Below are positions 43,942-52,783 of a stretch of 64,000 nt of DNA, one piece after another. The translations under genes were made by a program, and so were the position numbers. Source of the DNA: Mobiluncus sp034180645 (GTDB lineage: Bacteria; Actinomycetota; Actinomycetes; Actinomycetales; Actinomycetaceae); the NCBI RefSeq assembly GCF_034180645.1, contig NZ_JAXFNY010000008.1, forward strand, positions 62,001-126,000, in the 5' to 3' direction. Positions within the stretch are counted from its first letter, which is position 1. The number at the start of each line of letters is the position of its first letter. The notes under the pieces were generated by a model. The model did no database searches. It had not been told where the DNA came from and saw only the letters and a program-made list of their open reading frames with translations.

Positions 43942-45057
43942 CTACTTTGTGGCGGGCGACTTGGCGTGCAGGGATTGCCACGGCCTAGCGATTTTTTCCA
44001 AACCTGCCTGATCCAAAGAACTGAGGTCAACTTTGTCGTCTAACGCCCCGACCTCACCCAAAAGGGCAATCATCGCCTTAAACTTTTGCGGGTCAGGTGC
44101 GGCTGAGCGTCCGGGGTCAGCCGGGTCGTAGTTGGGCAGATGCTCCAACTCCAGCGTCGCCAAGTTGACTTTCCGGGCAGCCTGCAAGGAGGCGGCAGTG
44201 TTCAGCGTTTGGTCATACTTTTTCGTGTATTCCACTGCTTTTTCCGGATTCTGTTGGATACTGTTGATGGCCTGGGCCATGGCGTCTATGACACCCTCAT
44301 TCACGGAATCTTCGTTTTTGCACCATTCGCCAGTCGTCACCACGGCGGCACCTACTAACGGCAGATTTGGCGGCAGGGGAATCTCGGTCACATCCAGCCC
44401 TGCCAACTGGAACTGAACCAGGTCATTATTGGAAAATCCCACCACCGCATCGACTTTCCCGGTGGCCATCTGAGTCTGCTGGGTATATCCGATTTCCGAA
44501 ATTTTCACGTCATCAAGGCTCAAACCCGCCTGCTGTAAACCCGCCTGGAAACCAAACCAGCTCGAACCGAAGCGGCCCGGTACGCCTATAGTTTTTCCTT
44601 TCAAATCCGGCCAGGAGGTAATCCCTGACTGCTTGGTCGCGATAACTTCCACCGGATATTTTTGGTACAGAATACCCGTGACACACAAATCCATACCCGC
44701 GGATATCGCCTGTACCGCTTCGTCAGCGAACGCCACCACGTAGTCTTCCTTGTGGGACAAAAGAGCGTTGAACAGTCCCTCATCGGCGCCGTGATGACGC
44801 AGGTTAACGGGCTGCTGACTAACTCCCCCACCTCCGTCCCAACGAAACAGCCGGTCTTGGGCCGCCACATAGAACGGCGCAAACTGAACATTGGGGATAT
44901 ACGTCAAACCGATTGTGACCGCCCGGTCCGCCCCGGCGTGACTACCGGCAGACCCAGCAGAACTCCCCTTTTCCGCAGTGGAGCCGGCAGCACAACCGAC
45001 CAAGACCGCGGCACTGACAGCCAATCCTGCTAGGGACCTGATAAAACGATGCGACAT
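43942..45057 (-). CDS. ribY: ABC-transporter substrate-binding lipoprotein, riboflavin type (RibY)
   Basis: A 371-residue lipoprotein: signal peptide with lipobox LVGC (Cys22), a Ser/Gly-rich spacer, then an NMT1/THI5-like binding domain (TIGLTYIPNVQFAPFYVAAQDRLF; GKTIGVPGRFGSSWFGFQAGL; QMATGKVDAVVGFSNNDLVQF). This fold binds pyrimidine- or flavin-type ligands. Control by an FMN riboswitch upstream of ribX points to riboflavin or a precursor, as for RibXY of Chloroflexus (from memory). I start at the ATG at 45057, with AAAGG upstream; the frame is open much further but only through ribX. No ATPase gene is next to it. Confidence 0.85.
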   Translation of the reverse strand: MSHRFIRSLAGLAVSAAVLVGCAAGSTAEKGSSAGSAGSHAGADRAVTIGLTYIPNVQFAPFYVAAQDRLFRWDGGGGVSQQPVNLRHHGADEGLFNALLSHKEDYVVAFADEAVQAISAGMDLCVTGILYQKYPVEVIATKQSGITSWPDLKGKTIGVPGRFGSSWFGFQAGLQQAGLSLDDVKISEIGYTQQTQMATGKVDAVVGFSNNDLVQFQLAGLDVTEIPLPPNLPLVGAAVVTTGEWCKNEDSVNEGVIDAMAQAINSIQQNPEKAVEYTKKYDQTLNTAASLQAARKVNLATLELEHLPNYDPADPGRSAAPDPQKFKAMIALLGEVGALDDKVDLSSLDQAGLEKIARPWQSLHAKSPATK

Positions 45058-45083
45058 CTGGTGAACCTTTCTTTGAGACGCAG

Positions 45084-45887
45084 CTAAACTGCGTTTACCG
45101 TTTTGGAATGACGCTCCAGGCGATAGACCCCCAGATATATCAACGCGGCCACCGTGCAGATCATGATTAAACTCACGAACATGCCGGGTGTATCCACGTT
45201 GTGTGACTGCAGGGTAATCAGGGTGCCCATGCCGCGTCCGCCGATGACCATCTCGCCCACCACCGCTCCGGTGATGGACAGGGTCACGCCGTTGCGAATG
45301 CCGCCCAGTAGGGATGGCAACACGAGCGGAAACTCCATGTATTTCAGCAAGTCCCAGGTTCCGGCACCATCGAGTTTGGCAGCTTCCAAAATGCTGGCGT
45401 TCAAATGATGCAAACCCACGGTGGTGGAAACCAAAATGGGGAAAAACACCATCAGCGCGCACAACACCGCGATGGCGAGACGCGGCGTCGGCAGCCAAAT
45501 CAACAGCAGCGGCGCCAGCGCGACCGCCGGAACCGCTTGGGAAGCCCCCAGAAACGGTTGAACCGCCGCGTTGAGCAGACGCAGGTGATGAATCGCAAAT
45601 GAAAGCGGCACACTCACAAGCAGCCCCAACACGGTTCCTCCCGTCGCTGCCAGCAACGTGTTGCCCAGGTAAGGCCAGAACGTTTTGCCGCTCAACAACT
45701 CCACACCGGACTGCATTACGTCACTGGGACGCGGCAAGATAAAGGTCGGGATGTTTCCAGAACTCGTCGCGAGGAACCAGACTGCCACAATGAGCAGCGC
45801 CAAAGCGAGCGGGGCAATGACATTGAGCGGCCGGGAATCAGGAACGGCGTTAACCGTTGACGGTGCCCGGTTTTGACTCATTGACAT
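45084..45887 (-). CDS. ribX: ABC-transporter permease, riboflavin type (RibX)
   Basis: A 267-residue inner-membrane permease of the SsuC/ThiX group with about six helices. The ATPase-contact loop is EAAKLDGAGTWDLLKYMEFPLVLPSLLGGIRNG, the EAA motif. Its gene is first behind the FMN riboswitch and 26 nt upstream of ribY, so the two are one transcript. I start at the ATG at 45887, with AAAGGGG about 6 nt upstream; the GTG two codons earlier would touch the ribosome-binding site. The energising ATPase must be encoded elsewhere. Confidence 0.87.
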   Translation of the reverse strand: MSMSQNRAPSTVNAVPDSRPLNVIAPLALALLIVAVWFLATSSGNIPTFILPRPSDVMQSGVELLSGKTFWPYLGNTLLAATGGTVLGLLVSVPLSFAIHHLRLLNAAVQPFLGASQAVPAVALAPLLLIWLPTPRLAIAVLCALMVFFPILVSTTVGLHHLNASILEAAKLDGAGTWDLLKYMEFPLVLPSLLGGIRNGVTLSITGAVVGEMVIGGRGMGTLITLQSHNVDTPGMFVSLIMICTVAALIYLGVYRLERHSKTVNAV

Positions 45888-45990
45888 CTTCACCCCTTTC
45901 GGTTTGTCACCTCATTGGACAGCCCAGGGCAAAGAAAGATGAACGCTCACCAACACCTCAGTAAACATACACAGGCGCGGTGGACGTGCG

Positions 45991-46103
45991 GCTCTTCCCA
46001 TCCGGACTATAACCGTCGGTATCGGAATTTCACCGATTCAACTCGTGCGGACACGAGGTCGCGGACTTTACCGCCGGTGCTGAATTACACAGCCCCCAGA
46101 GCT
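45991..46103 (-). ncRNA. FMN riboswitch (RFN element)
   Basis: Read on the minus strand, the conserved RFN blocks are all present in order: the P1 strand AGCTCT with GGGGGCTGTG, ACCGGCGGTAAAGTCCGCGA, GGTGAAATTCCGATACCGACGG, and TAGTCCGGATGGGAAGAGC closing P1. The element binds FMN and turns off riboflavin synthesis or uptake genes. It ends about 100 nt before the ribX start. I see no clear terminator in that gap, so translational or Rho-dependent control is possible. Confidence 0.95.
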
Positions 46104-46109
46104 ACTTCC

Positions 46110-46115
46110 AGTATA
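46110..46115 (-). promoter_or_regulatory. -10 box for the FMN riboswitch-ribXY transcript
   Basis: TATACT on the minus strand, 6 nt upstream of the riboswitch P1 stem. TTGACC lies upstream at 46142-46137, but with a long 21-nt spacer. Confidence 0.55.
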
Positions 46116-46163
46116 GACCCTCGATAGCCCACTGAGGTCAAATCCCACAGGGGGTTAATGAGG

Positions 46164-46826
46164 CTAATGGGCGGGCGAGGTAGCGCCGATGGTGCGCAGC
46201 GTGGCAATAGCCTGTTCGGGCTTACGTTTGAACACGTAGGACCCGGCCACCACCACGTTTGCTCCGGCTTTCATCACGAGGGGCAAGGTTTCTTCGTTGA
46301 TGCCTCCATCAACCTCGATATCGAGATTCAAGCGGGCATCTTCGGCATAATTGCGCAGCTTGCGAATCTTTGGCAACACCTCGGGGATAAACTGTTGCCC
46401 GCCGAAGCCCGGCTCCACACTCATGACCGTGACCTGGTCAAAACGACCCAAAATGTCTTTGATGGAGCTGGCCGGAGTGGCTGGATTCAACGCAATCCCG
46501 GCTTTGGCGCCTAAACTGTGCAGCACGTCAGCGGTTCGTACTGGTGCTTTCGAGGCTTCCAGGTGAAAACAGACAATGGCGCAGCCGGCCTTGGCGTACT
46601 CCAAAGCCCAACGGTCTGGATTTTCTATCATCAGGTGGGCGTCAACCGGTAGTCTGGTAGCGTTCAACACCGCCGTGGCGGTTGGCAGTCCCCACGTCAG
46701 ATTGGGCACAAAGTGGTTATCCATAATGTCGAGGTGAACCCCGTCGGCGCTCTTGATGTCCTGCAGCGCCTGGGCGAAATGCATCTGGTCGCAATTCAGC
46801 ACGGAGGGGTAAATCTTAAGGCTCAT
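46164..46826 (-). CDS. rpe: Ribulose-phosphate 3-epimerase
   Basis: A 220-residue TIM-barrel epimerase interconverting ribulose-5-phosphate and xylulose-5-phosphate in the pentose phosphate pathway. Motifs: DGVHLDIMDNHFVPNLTWG with the catalytic metal-binding Asp/His, MSVEPGFGGQQFIPEVLPKI, and EVDGGINEETLP. AAGGGAA lies 5-6 nt upstream of the ATG. Its neighbours follow the fmt-rsmB-rpe order of actinobacteria; riboflavin-biosynthesis genes usually come next, but here the FMN riboswitch and an importer do. Confidence 0.97.
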   Translation of the reverse strand: MSLKIYPSVLNCDQMHFAQALQDIKSADGVHLDIMDNHFVPNLTWGLPTATAVLNATRLPVDAHLMIENPDRWALEYAKAGCAIVCFHLEASKAPVRTADVLHSLGAKAGIALNPATPASSIKDILGRFDQVTVMSVEPGFGGQQFIPEVLPKIRKLRNYAEDARLNLDIEVDGGINEETLPLVMKAGANVVVAGSYVFKRKPEQAIATLRTIGATSPAH

Positions 46827-46891
46827 ATCGGTTCCCTTCTTTCCTCTATTGTCTAATTCCGCGATGAGCTTCGGACGGTTTTAACTAGGAT

Positions 46892-48418
46892 TTATTCCTG
46901 GGAATCAGGCAACTTTTCAATCAGGGCCAGGAACATGGCGTCGGTACCGTCACGGTCAGGCCACAGCTGTAGATAAGGCCCCGCCCCAAGGTCATGTTCC
47001 GGGTTGACGATAATGTCTCGTGCCACGGCGGGGGCATCCAGCACCCGCAAATCCGCGCGATTCTTTACCACGCTTTCCACCACCTGGCGAGTTTCGGCCA
47101 AATGCGGGCTGCAAGTCGCGTATCCCACCACACCCCCAGGCTTAACCGTTTGTAACGCGGATTGCAGCAGAACTTGTTGCAGGGCGGTCAGGTCCTTCAG
47201 GTCGGTGGCGGATTTATTCCATCTGGCTTCGGGACGGCGCCGCAGCGAGCCCAAGCCCGAACATGGTGCGTCCACGAGGACCCGATCGGCTTTGCCCGGA
47301 TGAAGTTCTCCAAAATCGCGTCCGTCGCCCTGTAAAACCTGCACTGTCTGGTCCGGAAATGCTTTCGTGGAGGCACGCACCAGTTCAGCCCGGTGCGGCG
47401 AAACCTCGTTAGCGATGACGGAAACGCTACGCGAGCTAGCCAACCCCGCCAGCAGCGCAGTTTTCCCGCCGGGTCCGGCACACAAATCGACCCAAGTACG
47501 CTCCACCCCGGGCACCGGTGCTGCAGCCAAAACTTTGGCGACCAGCTGCGAGCCTTCATCCTCGACCCCGGCGAAGCCCCGCTCAACAGCCCGCAGTCGC
47601 CGCGGGTCGCCTCCGGAAAGCACCACCGCGCAGTCAGAGAGTTCTCCCAAACGAGTATTGGCATCAAGATAGGTCTCAGCTGCAGTCGCCAGCTCATCAG
47701 CGGTAATGAAACCCGGTCGGGCACACAGCGTCACATAAGCGGGACGGTTTTGCGCGTGTAGGAGTCCCGGTAGTTCAGCAGCATCACGGCCGTTAGCGAC
47801 CAGAGCATCGCGCAGTGCCCACACTATCCATTCCGGATAGGAAAATGCTCGGCTCAAGGCTTTTTCCTCGGTCAGTCCCGAGGTGATGGCATCGAGCCAA
47901 TAGGATAGGTCGTGCTCAGTAACCTTGCGCAGCACCGCGTTTACCATCCCAGCAGGGCCGGCGGAGAGACGGTCGCGCGCCAGGTCAACCATCGTGTCTA
48001 CCGCGGCGTAGTCTTCCACCCGCATCTGGAGAATTTGATGAATCCCCATCCGCAGCACCGTGAGCAGCTCCGGATCTAAATCCGCAACATCCCGGTCGCT
48101 GAGCAGTCCGATAATGGCATCGTAGCGCCCTTGTAACCGCAATGTCCCGTACACCAGCTCGGTGGTAAAAGCCGCGTCACGCCGATGCAAATGCGCCCGC
48201 TCAATCAATCCGGGCAACACCAGATTGGCGTAAGCATGGTCTTGGTCGACGCGGCGTAAGGCTTGAAAAGCGACGTCACGAGCGGGGTCGCGTCGGGCTT
48301 TGCTCCGATAGGTGTAACCGGTGCGGGAGTTCCGAAAATTTCGAGCTGCACCCCCGGCTTTCGCGCTGTTGCGTCGCGAGCCGGATTTGCCCGCGGAAGC
48401 GCCCCCTGAATGGTTCAC
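46892..48418 (-). CDS. rsmB: 16S rRNA (cytosine-967-C5)-methyltransferase
   Basis: A 508-residue RsmB (Sun/Fmu). A basic N-terminal tail (1-60) precedes a NusB-like RNA-binding domain (about 45-175), then the Rossmann methyltransferase: WVDLCAGPGGKTALLAGL, VDAPCSGLGSLRRRPEARW with one catalytic Cys and VGYATCSPHLAETR with the second. GTG start overlaps the fmt stop (GTGA). It methylates C967 in 16S rRNA. Confidence 0.96.
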   Translation of the reverse strand: MNHSGGASAGKSGSRRNSAKAGGAARNFRNSRTGYTYRSKARRDPARDVAFQALRRVDQDHAYANLVLPGLIERAHLHRRDAAFTTELVYGTLRLQGRYDAIIGLLSDRDVADLDPELLTVLRMGIHQILQMRVEDYAAVDTMVDLARDRLSAGPAGMVNAVLRKVTEHDLSYWLDAITSGLTEEKALSRAFSYPEWIVWALRDALVANGRDAAELPGLLHAQNRPAYVTLCARPGFITADELATAAETYLDANTRLGELSDCAVVLSGGDPRRLRAVERGFAGVEDEGSQLVAKVLAAAPVPGVERTWVDLCAGPGGKTALLAGLASSRSVSVIANEVSPHRAELVRASTKAFPDQTVQVLQGDGRDFGELHPGKADRVLVDAPCSGLGSLRRRPEARWNKSATDLKDLTALQQVLLQSALQTVKPGGVVGYATCSPHLAETRQVVESVVKNRADLRVLDAPAVARDIIVNPEHDLGAGPYLQLWPDRDGTDAMFLALIEKLPDSQE

Positions 48419-49380
48419 TCCTGACCCCCCATCGAGCGCGAAGTCGTAAACCTCGCACTACTTTCCAGGTGGGCTCCGCGTGCCCAAGCCTCAGCCGGCA
48501 TTGGTTTTTTCCCAGCGGGAGCTACGTTGCCTAAGCACACGGGTGCGGAACCGGTGCCGACCCAGACTTCGTGACGAGTGGTAAAAATCTGACCGGGTTC
48601 CAGAGGCGGGATAGGCATCGTCACAGGCGGATTCGACTCCAGGACACCGAGTTTCATGCGGGATTCCTGCCACATCGTCCAGGCGCCGGGAGACGGTGTG
48701 AATCCTCTAATGTGGTTGGCAATCGTGTCGTTCGGCGCGGACCAGTCGATTTCGCCTTCCGACGGGTGTAAAGGTGGCGCATAGGTGACACCGGTGTCCG
48801 CTTGCGGTTCCGGGGCTACTCCCCGTTCAATCATGGTCAGGGCTTGTTCCAGAGGTCTGACGCTGAGTTCGGCGAGTTCGAGCAATATGTCTCCCGCTGT
48901 CGCCGACTCCGGCACCACATAAGAGCAGGTCGCGTAAATGGGACCGGTGTCTAAAGCGGGTTCGAGTTGAAAGACCGTGACACCGGTGTGGGTGTCCCCC
49001 GCCTGGAGAGCACGCTGTACCGGGGCGGCGCCCCGCCACCGAGGCAGCAGGGAAAAATGGATATTAATCCACCCGAATTTGGGAATCTCTAAAATGTCAG
49101 CCGGCAAAATCGCTCCGTAAGCCACGATGACACCCAAATCAGGCTGGAGGTCACGCAAAAAAGTGGCGGCTTCTGTATTGTTCTTAAGGGTTTTCGGCTG
49201 ATAGAGCATCAGGTCATGCTGGGCCGCGTAATTGGAAACCGGTGACTGGGCTAGTTTCCGACCCCGGCCGGAGGGCGCATCGGGACGCGATAGCACCGCC
49301 ACCAGGTCGTGTGCAGATTGCTCAAGGTATGTCAATACGGGAAGGGCAGCCTGGGGAGAACCAGCAAAAACAATACGCAT
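48415..49380 (-). CDS. fmt: Methionyl-tRNA formyltransferase
   Basis: A 321-residue Fmt producing formyl-Met-tRNA for initiation. The catalytic block NIHFSLLPRWRGAAPVQRAL and the D-T-G motif in LDTGPIYA are present; the C-terminal OB-fold (about 205-315) binds tRNA. I start at MRIVFAGSPQ (ATG at 49380), which follows TAGGAT by 7 nt, leaderless-like; eight more codons are open upstream but are not conserved. It overlaps rsmB by 4 nt. Confidence 0.97.
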   Translation of the reverse strand: MRIVFAGSPQAALPVLTYLEQSAHDLVAVLSRPDAPSGRGRKLAQSPVSNYAAQHDLMLYQPKTLKNNTEAATFLRDLQPDLGVIVAYGAILPADILEIPKFGWINIHFSLLPRWRGAAPVQRALQAGDTHTGVTVFQLEPALDTGPIYATCSYVVPESATAGDILLELAELSVRPLEQALTMIERGVAPEPQADTGVTYAPPLHPSEGEIDWSAPNDTIANHIRGFTPSPGAWTMWQESRMKLGVLESNPPVTMPIPPLEPGQIFTTRHEVWVGTGSAPVCLGNVAPAGKKPMPAEAWARGAHLESSARFTTSRSMGGQE

Positions 49381-49387
49381 ACAAACT

Positions 49388-49393
49388 ATCCTA
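49388..49393 (-). promoter_or_regulatory. -10 box of probable leaderless fmt promoter
   Basis: TAGGAT on the minus strand, then 7 nt and the ATG at 49380. Spacing is one base longer than in the other leaderless candidates. Confidence 0.45.
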
Positions 49394-49432
49394 TCTAAGT
49401 TCAACTGGGGTTTTTCGAGGTGAAGGCGGGGT

Positions 49433-51484
49433 CTACCCGATTTGACCGGCTGGATCTGGGGGATCTACTACGATGCGCAGGGCATCGCTGCCGGATTTTC
49501 GCTCCCGAGCATTTTGCAGTTCCACCACGCGCAGCGCCCGCCCGAAATCCTGACTGTCTCGCAGCGCCACAGACACGAACGCAGTGCTCAGAGCGGGGTT
49601 ATCCCGTGCTGGAACCGGGCCGAATACCGTGATTTCAGGAAATCTCTGGCGCAGAAAAGCCAACACCGCACCCAGGGATTGCCCCTGCAACAAAGCCGTG
49701 CGCCACGCGGGGGCAAAGTGTCCCGTTTCGCGTTCCCGCAGGTCTAAGGCGGCGAAGCCCCAGGGGTCCCACCGTACCAGAGCCTGTTCCAGACGCGGGT
49801 CAATCCGGTTCGTCACCAAGATGCGCCCCTGAGGTTTCACCAAAGCTCCGGCTGCCAGAAATTGCCGCATGACTTCCTGGACAGTCCACAGGGCGGTCCG
49901 ATTAGCCCACATGTGAGCCCGTAGGATAACCGCGGCTTCGTACCCGCCCACGGCGAAAGGTTCGCCCCCCGGATGGGCTATGACCAGGCGCGATGCTCCA
50001 TCGATGAGGCCAACCCGGCCTTTTCCAGGGCGGGAAACCAACACTGGCACTCCGGAAAATGACCGCCCAATGTCATCAATTACCGTGCGTGACTGGAGGT
50101 GTCGCCCGCGCATTTTCATACTGGCACAGTTCGGACAGGCATAGTTGGTGGGGACGTTGCCGCAGCGCGTGCAAACCAGCCGGGAACCCTGGAAAGTCAA
50201 CGGTCCACCGCACACTTCGCACACTGCGTTAGCGCCGCAGTTTGCACAGCTCACGACCGAAAACGCGCCATCAGGAGGCACCAGCACCAAAACCGGACCG
50301 GATTTCAAACCCTGGCGCACCAGGCGTAAAGCGGCATTGGGCAGGAGCATCGTCCCTGTCATGCCTTCTGCCAGCTGTGCATCCTCGCTGAGAAATTCAA
50401 AGCGTCCCGAACACTGGCGCAAAACATCGCGGTGGGGAGCCAAACCGCGGGCAAAGTGGCGGGTCACCAGCTGCAAATCCCCCGCGTTGACCGAATAGTG
50501 GGCCAACACCAGCGCGGTGCTGCACAGCTGGGAACGCATCAGCAGGACTTGCCGGGCAGAAAAGTTCGGGAACATGTCCGAGCTGAGCGACCATGCCAAG
50601 TCGTCCCAGAGGTAAAACAAACCGGGACGCGCCAACGGTAAGAACACCGCACCGCGGGTACCAACCACCACCGCGGCTGTACCGAAACGGGAGCGCAAGA
50701 ACGTTTCATAGGAGGCGGCAGTGGGAATGTCCGAGGTATACAGCACAACTTGGTCCGAGTTGGCAAAGTAGTCACGCAGATACAGGTAGGCTTCATCGGC
50801 TTGCTCTACCGTGGGCATCACCACCAGGGATTGTTCCCCGTTAGCCCAGGCCGCCGCCGCTAACTCGGCGATGGGCTGAAACCGCGAAGATGGTTGGAAA
50901 TGCGGATTGTTCCCCAGCGGTAGCGCACTGACCACGGCACGAGGGTGGTGTCCCCGACACAGTTCAGAGTAGAACTCGGCGCCCCCGGCATAACGCGCCC
51001 AGGTCGTTCGCTCCGGTGGCGCCACTGTGACCGCGGTCGTATCCCACTGATGAGGGTCGGTAGAAAAGGCCTGTTCCACCTTGACGCGCCGCTCCGGCAG
51101 GGCGTAACGCAGCAGTGAGGAGGGTCCAGTCCCGTAATAGAGTGAGACGTTTTCCAGCAGTTCCAAGGTGGAAGTGTCCAACAGGGGCAGGTCGCCCAAA
51201 GTGCGTTCGATTTCCCGCAGCGGTTTTTGCCAGTCGGTGCTGTCTTTACGCTCCACAATGACACCGGTGTAGCGTTTTGTCCCGACTTTCACTTTCACTA
51301 ACACCCCCGGAGCGGCCGCAGCATCGAGCTTTGGGGGAATCAGGAAGTCAAGAGGCCGGGACAAAGCGGGGGTAAACGTGTTGAGCAGAACCGCCGCCAC
51401 GGGCTTTTCCACACCATCGACCTGCACCGCCCGCGGTCCGGGAGGTGCGAAATCGTCCAGTGGCAATATCGGTTCAGCAAACAC
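49433..51484 (-). CDS. priA: Primosomal protein N' without helicase motifs (actinobacterial PriA)
   Basis: A 683-residue PriA-like protein for replication restart. An N-terminal DNA-binding domain (about 28-115: AVLLNTFTPALSRPLDFLIP) is conserved. The Walker A position (about 200-215) has no GxGKT, and no DEAH box is seen, so it is the helicase-dead form typical of actinobacteria. The zinc region is kept: SCANCGANAVCEVCGG, then CTRCGNVPTNYACPNC (about 400-445). It starts at GTG with no obvious ribosome-binding site. Confidence 0.93.
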   Translation of the reverse strand: MFAEPILPLDDFAPPGPRAVQVDGVEKPVAAVLLNTFTPALSRPLDFLIPPKLDAAAAPGVLVKVKVGTKRYTGVIVERKDSTDWQKPLREIERTLGDLPLLDTSTLELLENVSLYYGTGPSSLLRYALPERRVKVEQAFSTDPHQWDTTAVTVAPPERTTWARYAGGAEFYSELCRGHHPRAVVSALPLGNNPHFQPSSRFQPIAELAAAAWANGEQSLVVMPTVEQADEAYLYLRDYFANSDQVVLYTSDIPTAASYETFLRSRFGTAAVVVGTRGAVFLPLARPGLFYLWDDLAWSLSSDMFPNFSARQVLLMRSQLCSTALVLAHYSVNAGDLQLVTRHFARGLAPHRDVLRQCSGRFEFLSEDAQLAEGMTGTMLLPNAALRLVRQGLKSGPVLVLVPPDGAFSVVSCANCGANAVCEVCGGPLTFQGSRLVCTRCGNVPTNYACPNCASMKMRGRHLQSRTVIDDIGRSFSGVPVLVSRPGKGRVGLIDGASRLVIAHPGGEPFAVGGYEAAVILRAHMWANRTALWTVQEVMRQFLAAGALVKPQGRILVTNRIDPRLEQALVRWDPWGFAALDLRERETGHFAPAWRTALLQGQSLGAVLAFLRQRFPEITVFGPVPARDNPALSTAFVSVALRDSQDFGRALRVVELQNARERKSGSDALRIVVDPPDPAGQIG

Positions 51485-51577
51485 GACTTAATTACAACTC
51501 ATACCCCGAATACGAAAATCCGGCAGTTGCCATTTCGTCCCGGAAGTCGGGGCCAAAACCAGCCCCTACAGCCGGTT

Positions 51578-52771
51578 TTACTGGAAATAATCCTTGAGAG
51601 CTTGCGCCCGATTGGTTTCTTCCCAACTGAAGCCATCACGCCCAAAATGGCCATAGTTACTGGTGTAGCGGAAAATCGGACGGGTCAGATCCAAATCCCG
51701 AATGATGGCGGCGGGACGCAAATCGAAAGTCTCACGAATCGCCGCGGCCAGTTCCTCATCTGGCACGACACCGGTCCCGAACGTTTCCACTGACAGGGAC
51801 ACCGGGTTAGCTCGTCCAATCGCATAAGCGATTTGGATCTCGCAACGCTTTGCCAAACCAGCCGCCACAATATTCTTGGTTATCCAACGCAAAGCGTAAG
51901 AGGCCGAACGATCGACCTTTGAGGCGTCCTTACCGGAAAAGGCCCCTCCCCCGTGACGCGCCATACCCCCGTAGGTGTCCACAATAATCTTGCGACCGGT
52001 CAAACCGGAGTCCGCGGCGGGTCCGCCGATAATGAACTGGCCCGAGGGGTTCACCAAAATTTCCGCGTCCTTCGTGTCCAGCTCAATATCCAACTGGTCG
52101 AGTACCGGGCGAATGACCTCCGCTTTGACCATGGCGTGCAGTTCCGCCTGGGTGCGATCCGGGGCATGCTGGGTTGAAACCACGATAGTCGACAGGGCGC
52201 GTGGCACCCCGTCCTCGTACTCAACCGACACCTGGGTTTTGCCATCAGGACGCAATCCGGAAACAATCCCCTCTTTACGCACCTGAGCCAGGCGTTGGGA
52301 CAGTTTATGCGCCAACCAAATCGGCATCGGCATCAAATCCGGAGTTTCATCGCAAGCATATCCGAACATAATCCCTTGGTCACCAGCGCCTTGCTGTTCC
52401 AGGGGGTCATAGGCTTCGGGCCGCTGACGTACTTCCAGGGAATGGCTGACGCCCGCTTCAATGTCCGGGGATTGCTGCCCCAAGGACACCATCACGCCGC
52501 AGCTGCGACCATCAAAGCCAATCTCCGAGGACGTGTAGCCAATCTGGGCAATCTCGTGACGCACAATGTGGGGAATCTCTACGTAAGCCTCGGTCGTCAC
52601 TTCACCCATAACATGAACCAGCCCGGTCGTGACAAACGTCTCTACCGCAACGTGCGCCGCCGGATCTTGTTCCAAGATAGCGTCCAGAATTGAGTCGGCA
52701 ATCCGGTCGCAAACCTTATCGGGATGTCCTTCAGTGACAGATTCAGATGTGAAAGTGACTTTTTTACTCAT
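51578..52771 (-). CDS. metK: S-adenosylmethionine synthetase
   Basis: A 397-residue MetK making SAM from methionine and ATP. Signatures: TEGHPDKVCDRIADSILDAIL, GAGDQGIMFGYA (flexible loop side), and GGGAFSGKDASKVDRSASY (phosphate-binding). ATG start six nt after TAGAAT, whose first three bases are the coaB stop codon. No SAM riboswitch is present. Order coaBC-metK-priA is conserved. Confidence 0.98.
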   Translation of the reverse strand: MSKKVTFTSESVTEGHPDKVCDRIADSILDAILEQDPAAHVAVETFVTTGLVHVMGEVTTEAYVEIPHIVRHEIAQIGYTSSEIGFDGRSCGVMVSLGQQSPDIEAGVSHSLEVRQRPEAYDPLEQQGAGDQGIMFGYACDETPDLMPMPIWLAHKLSQRLAQVRKEGIVSGLRPDGKTQVSVEYEDGVPRALSTIVVSTQHAPDRTQAELHAMVKAEVIRPVLDQLDIELDTKDAEILVNPSGQFIIGGPAADSGLTGRKIIVDTYGGMARHGGGAFSGKDASKVDRSASYALRWITKNIVAAGLAKRCEIQIAYAIGRANPVSLSVETFGTGVVPDEELAAAIRETFDLRPAAIIRDLDLTRPIFRYTSNYGHFGRDGFSWEETNRAQALKDYFQ

Positions 52772-52777
52772 AAAAGA

Positions 52778-52783
52778 ATTCTA
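52778..52783 (-). promoter_or_regulatory. -10 box overlapping the coaB stop, leaderless metK
   Basis: TAGAAT on the minus strand starts with the coaB TAG stop (52783-52781). Six nt (TCTTTT) then the metK ATG at 52771. Confidence 0.62.
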
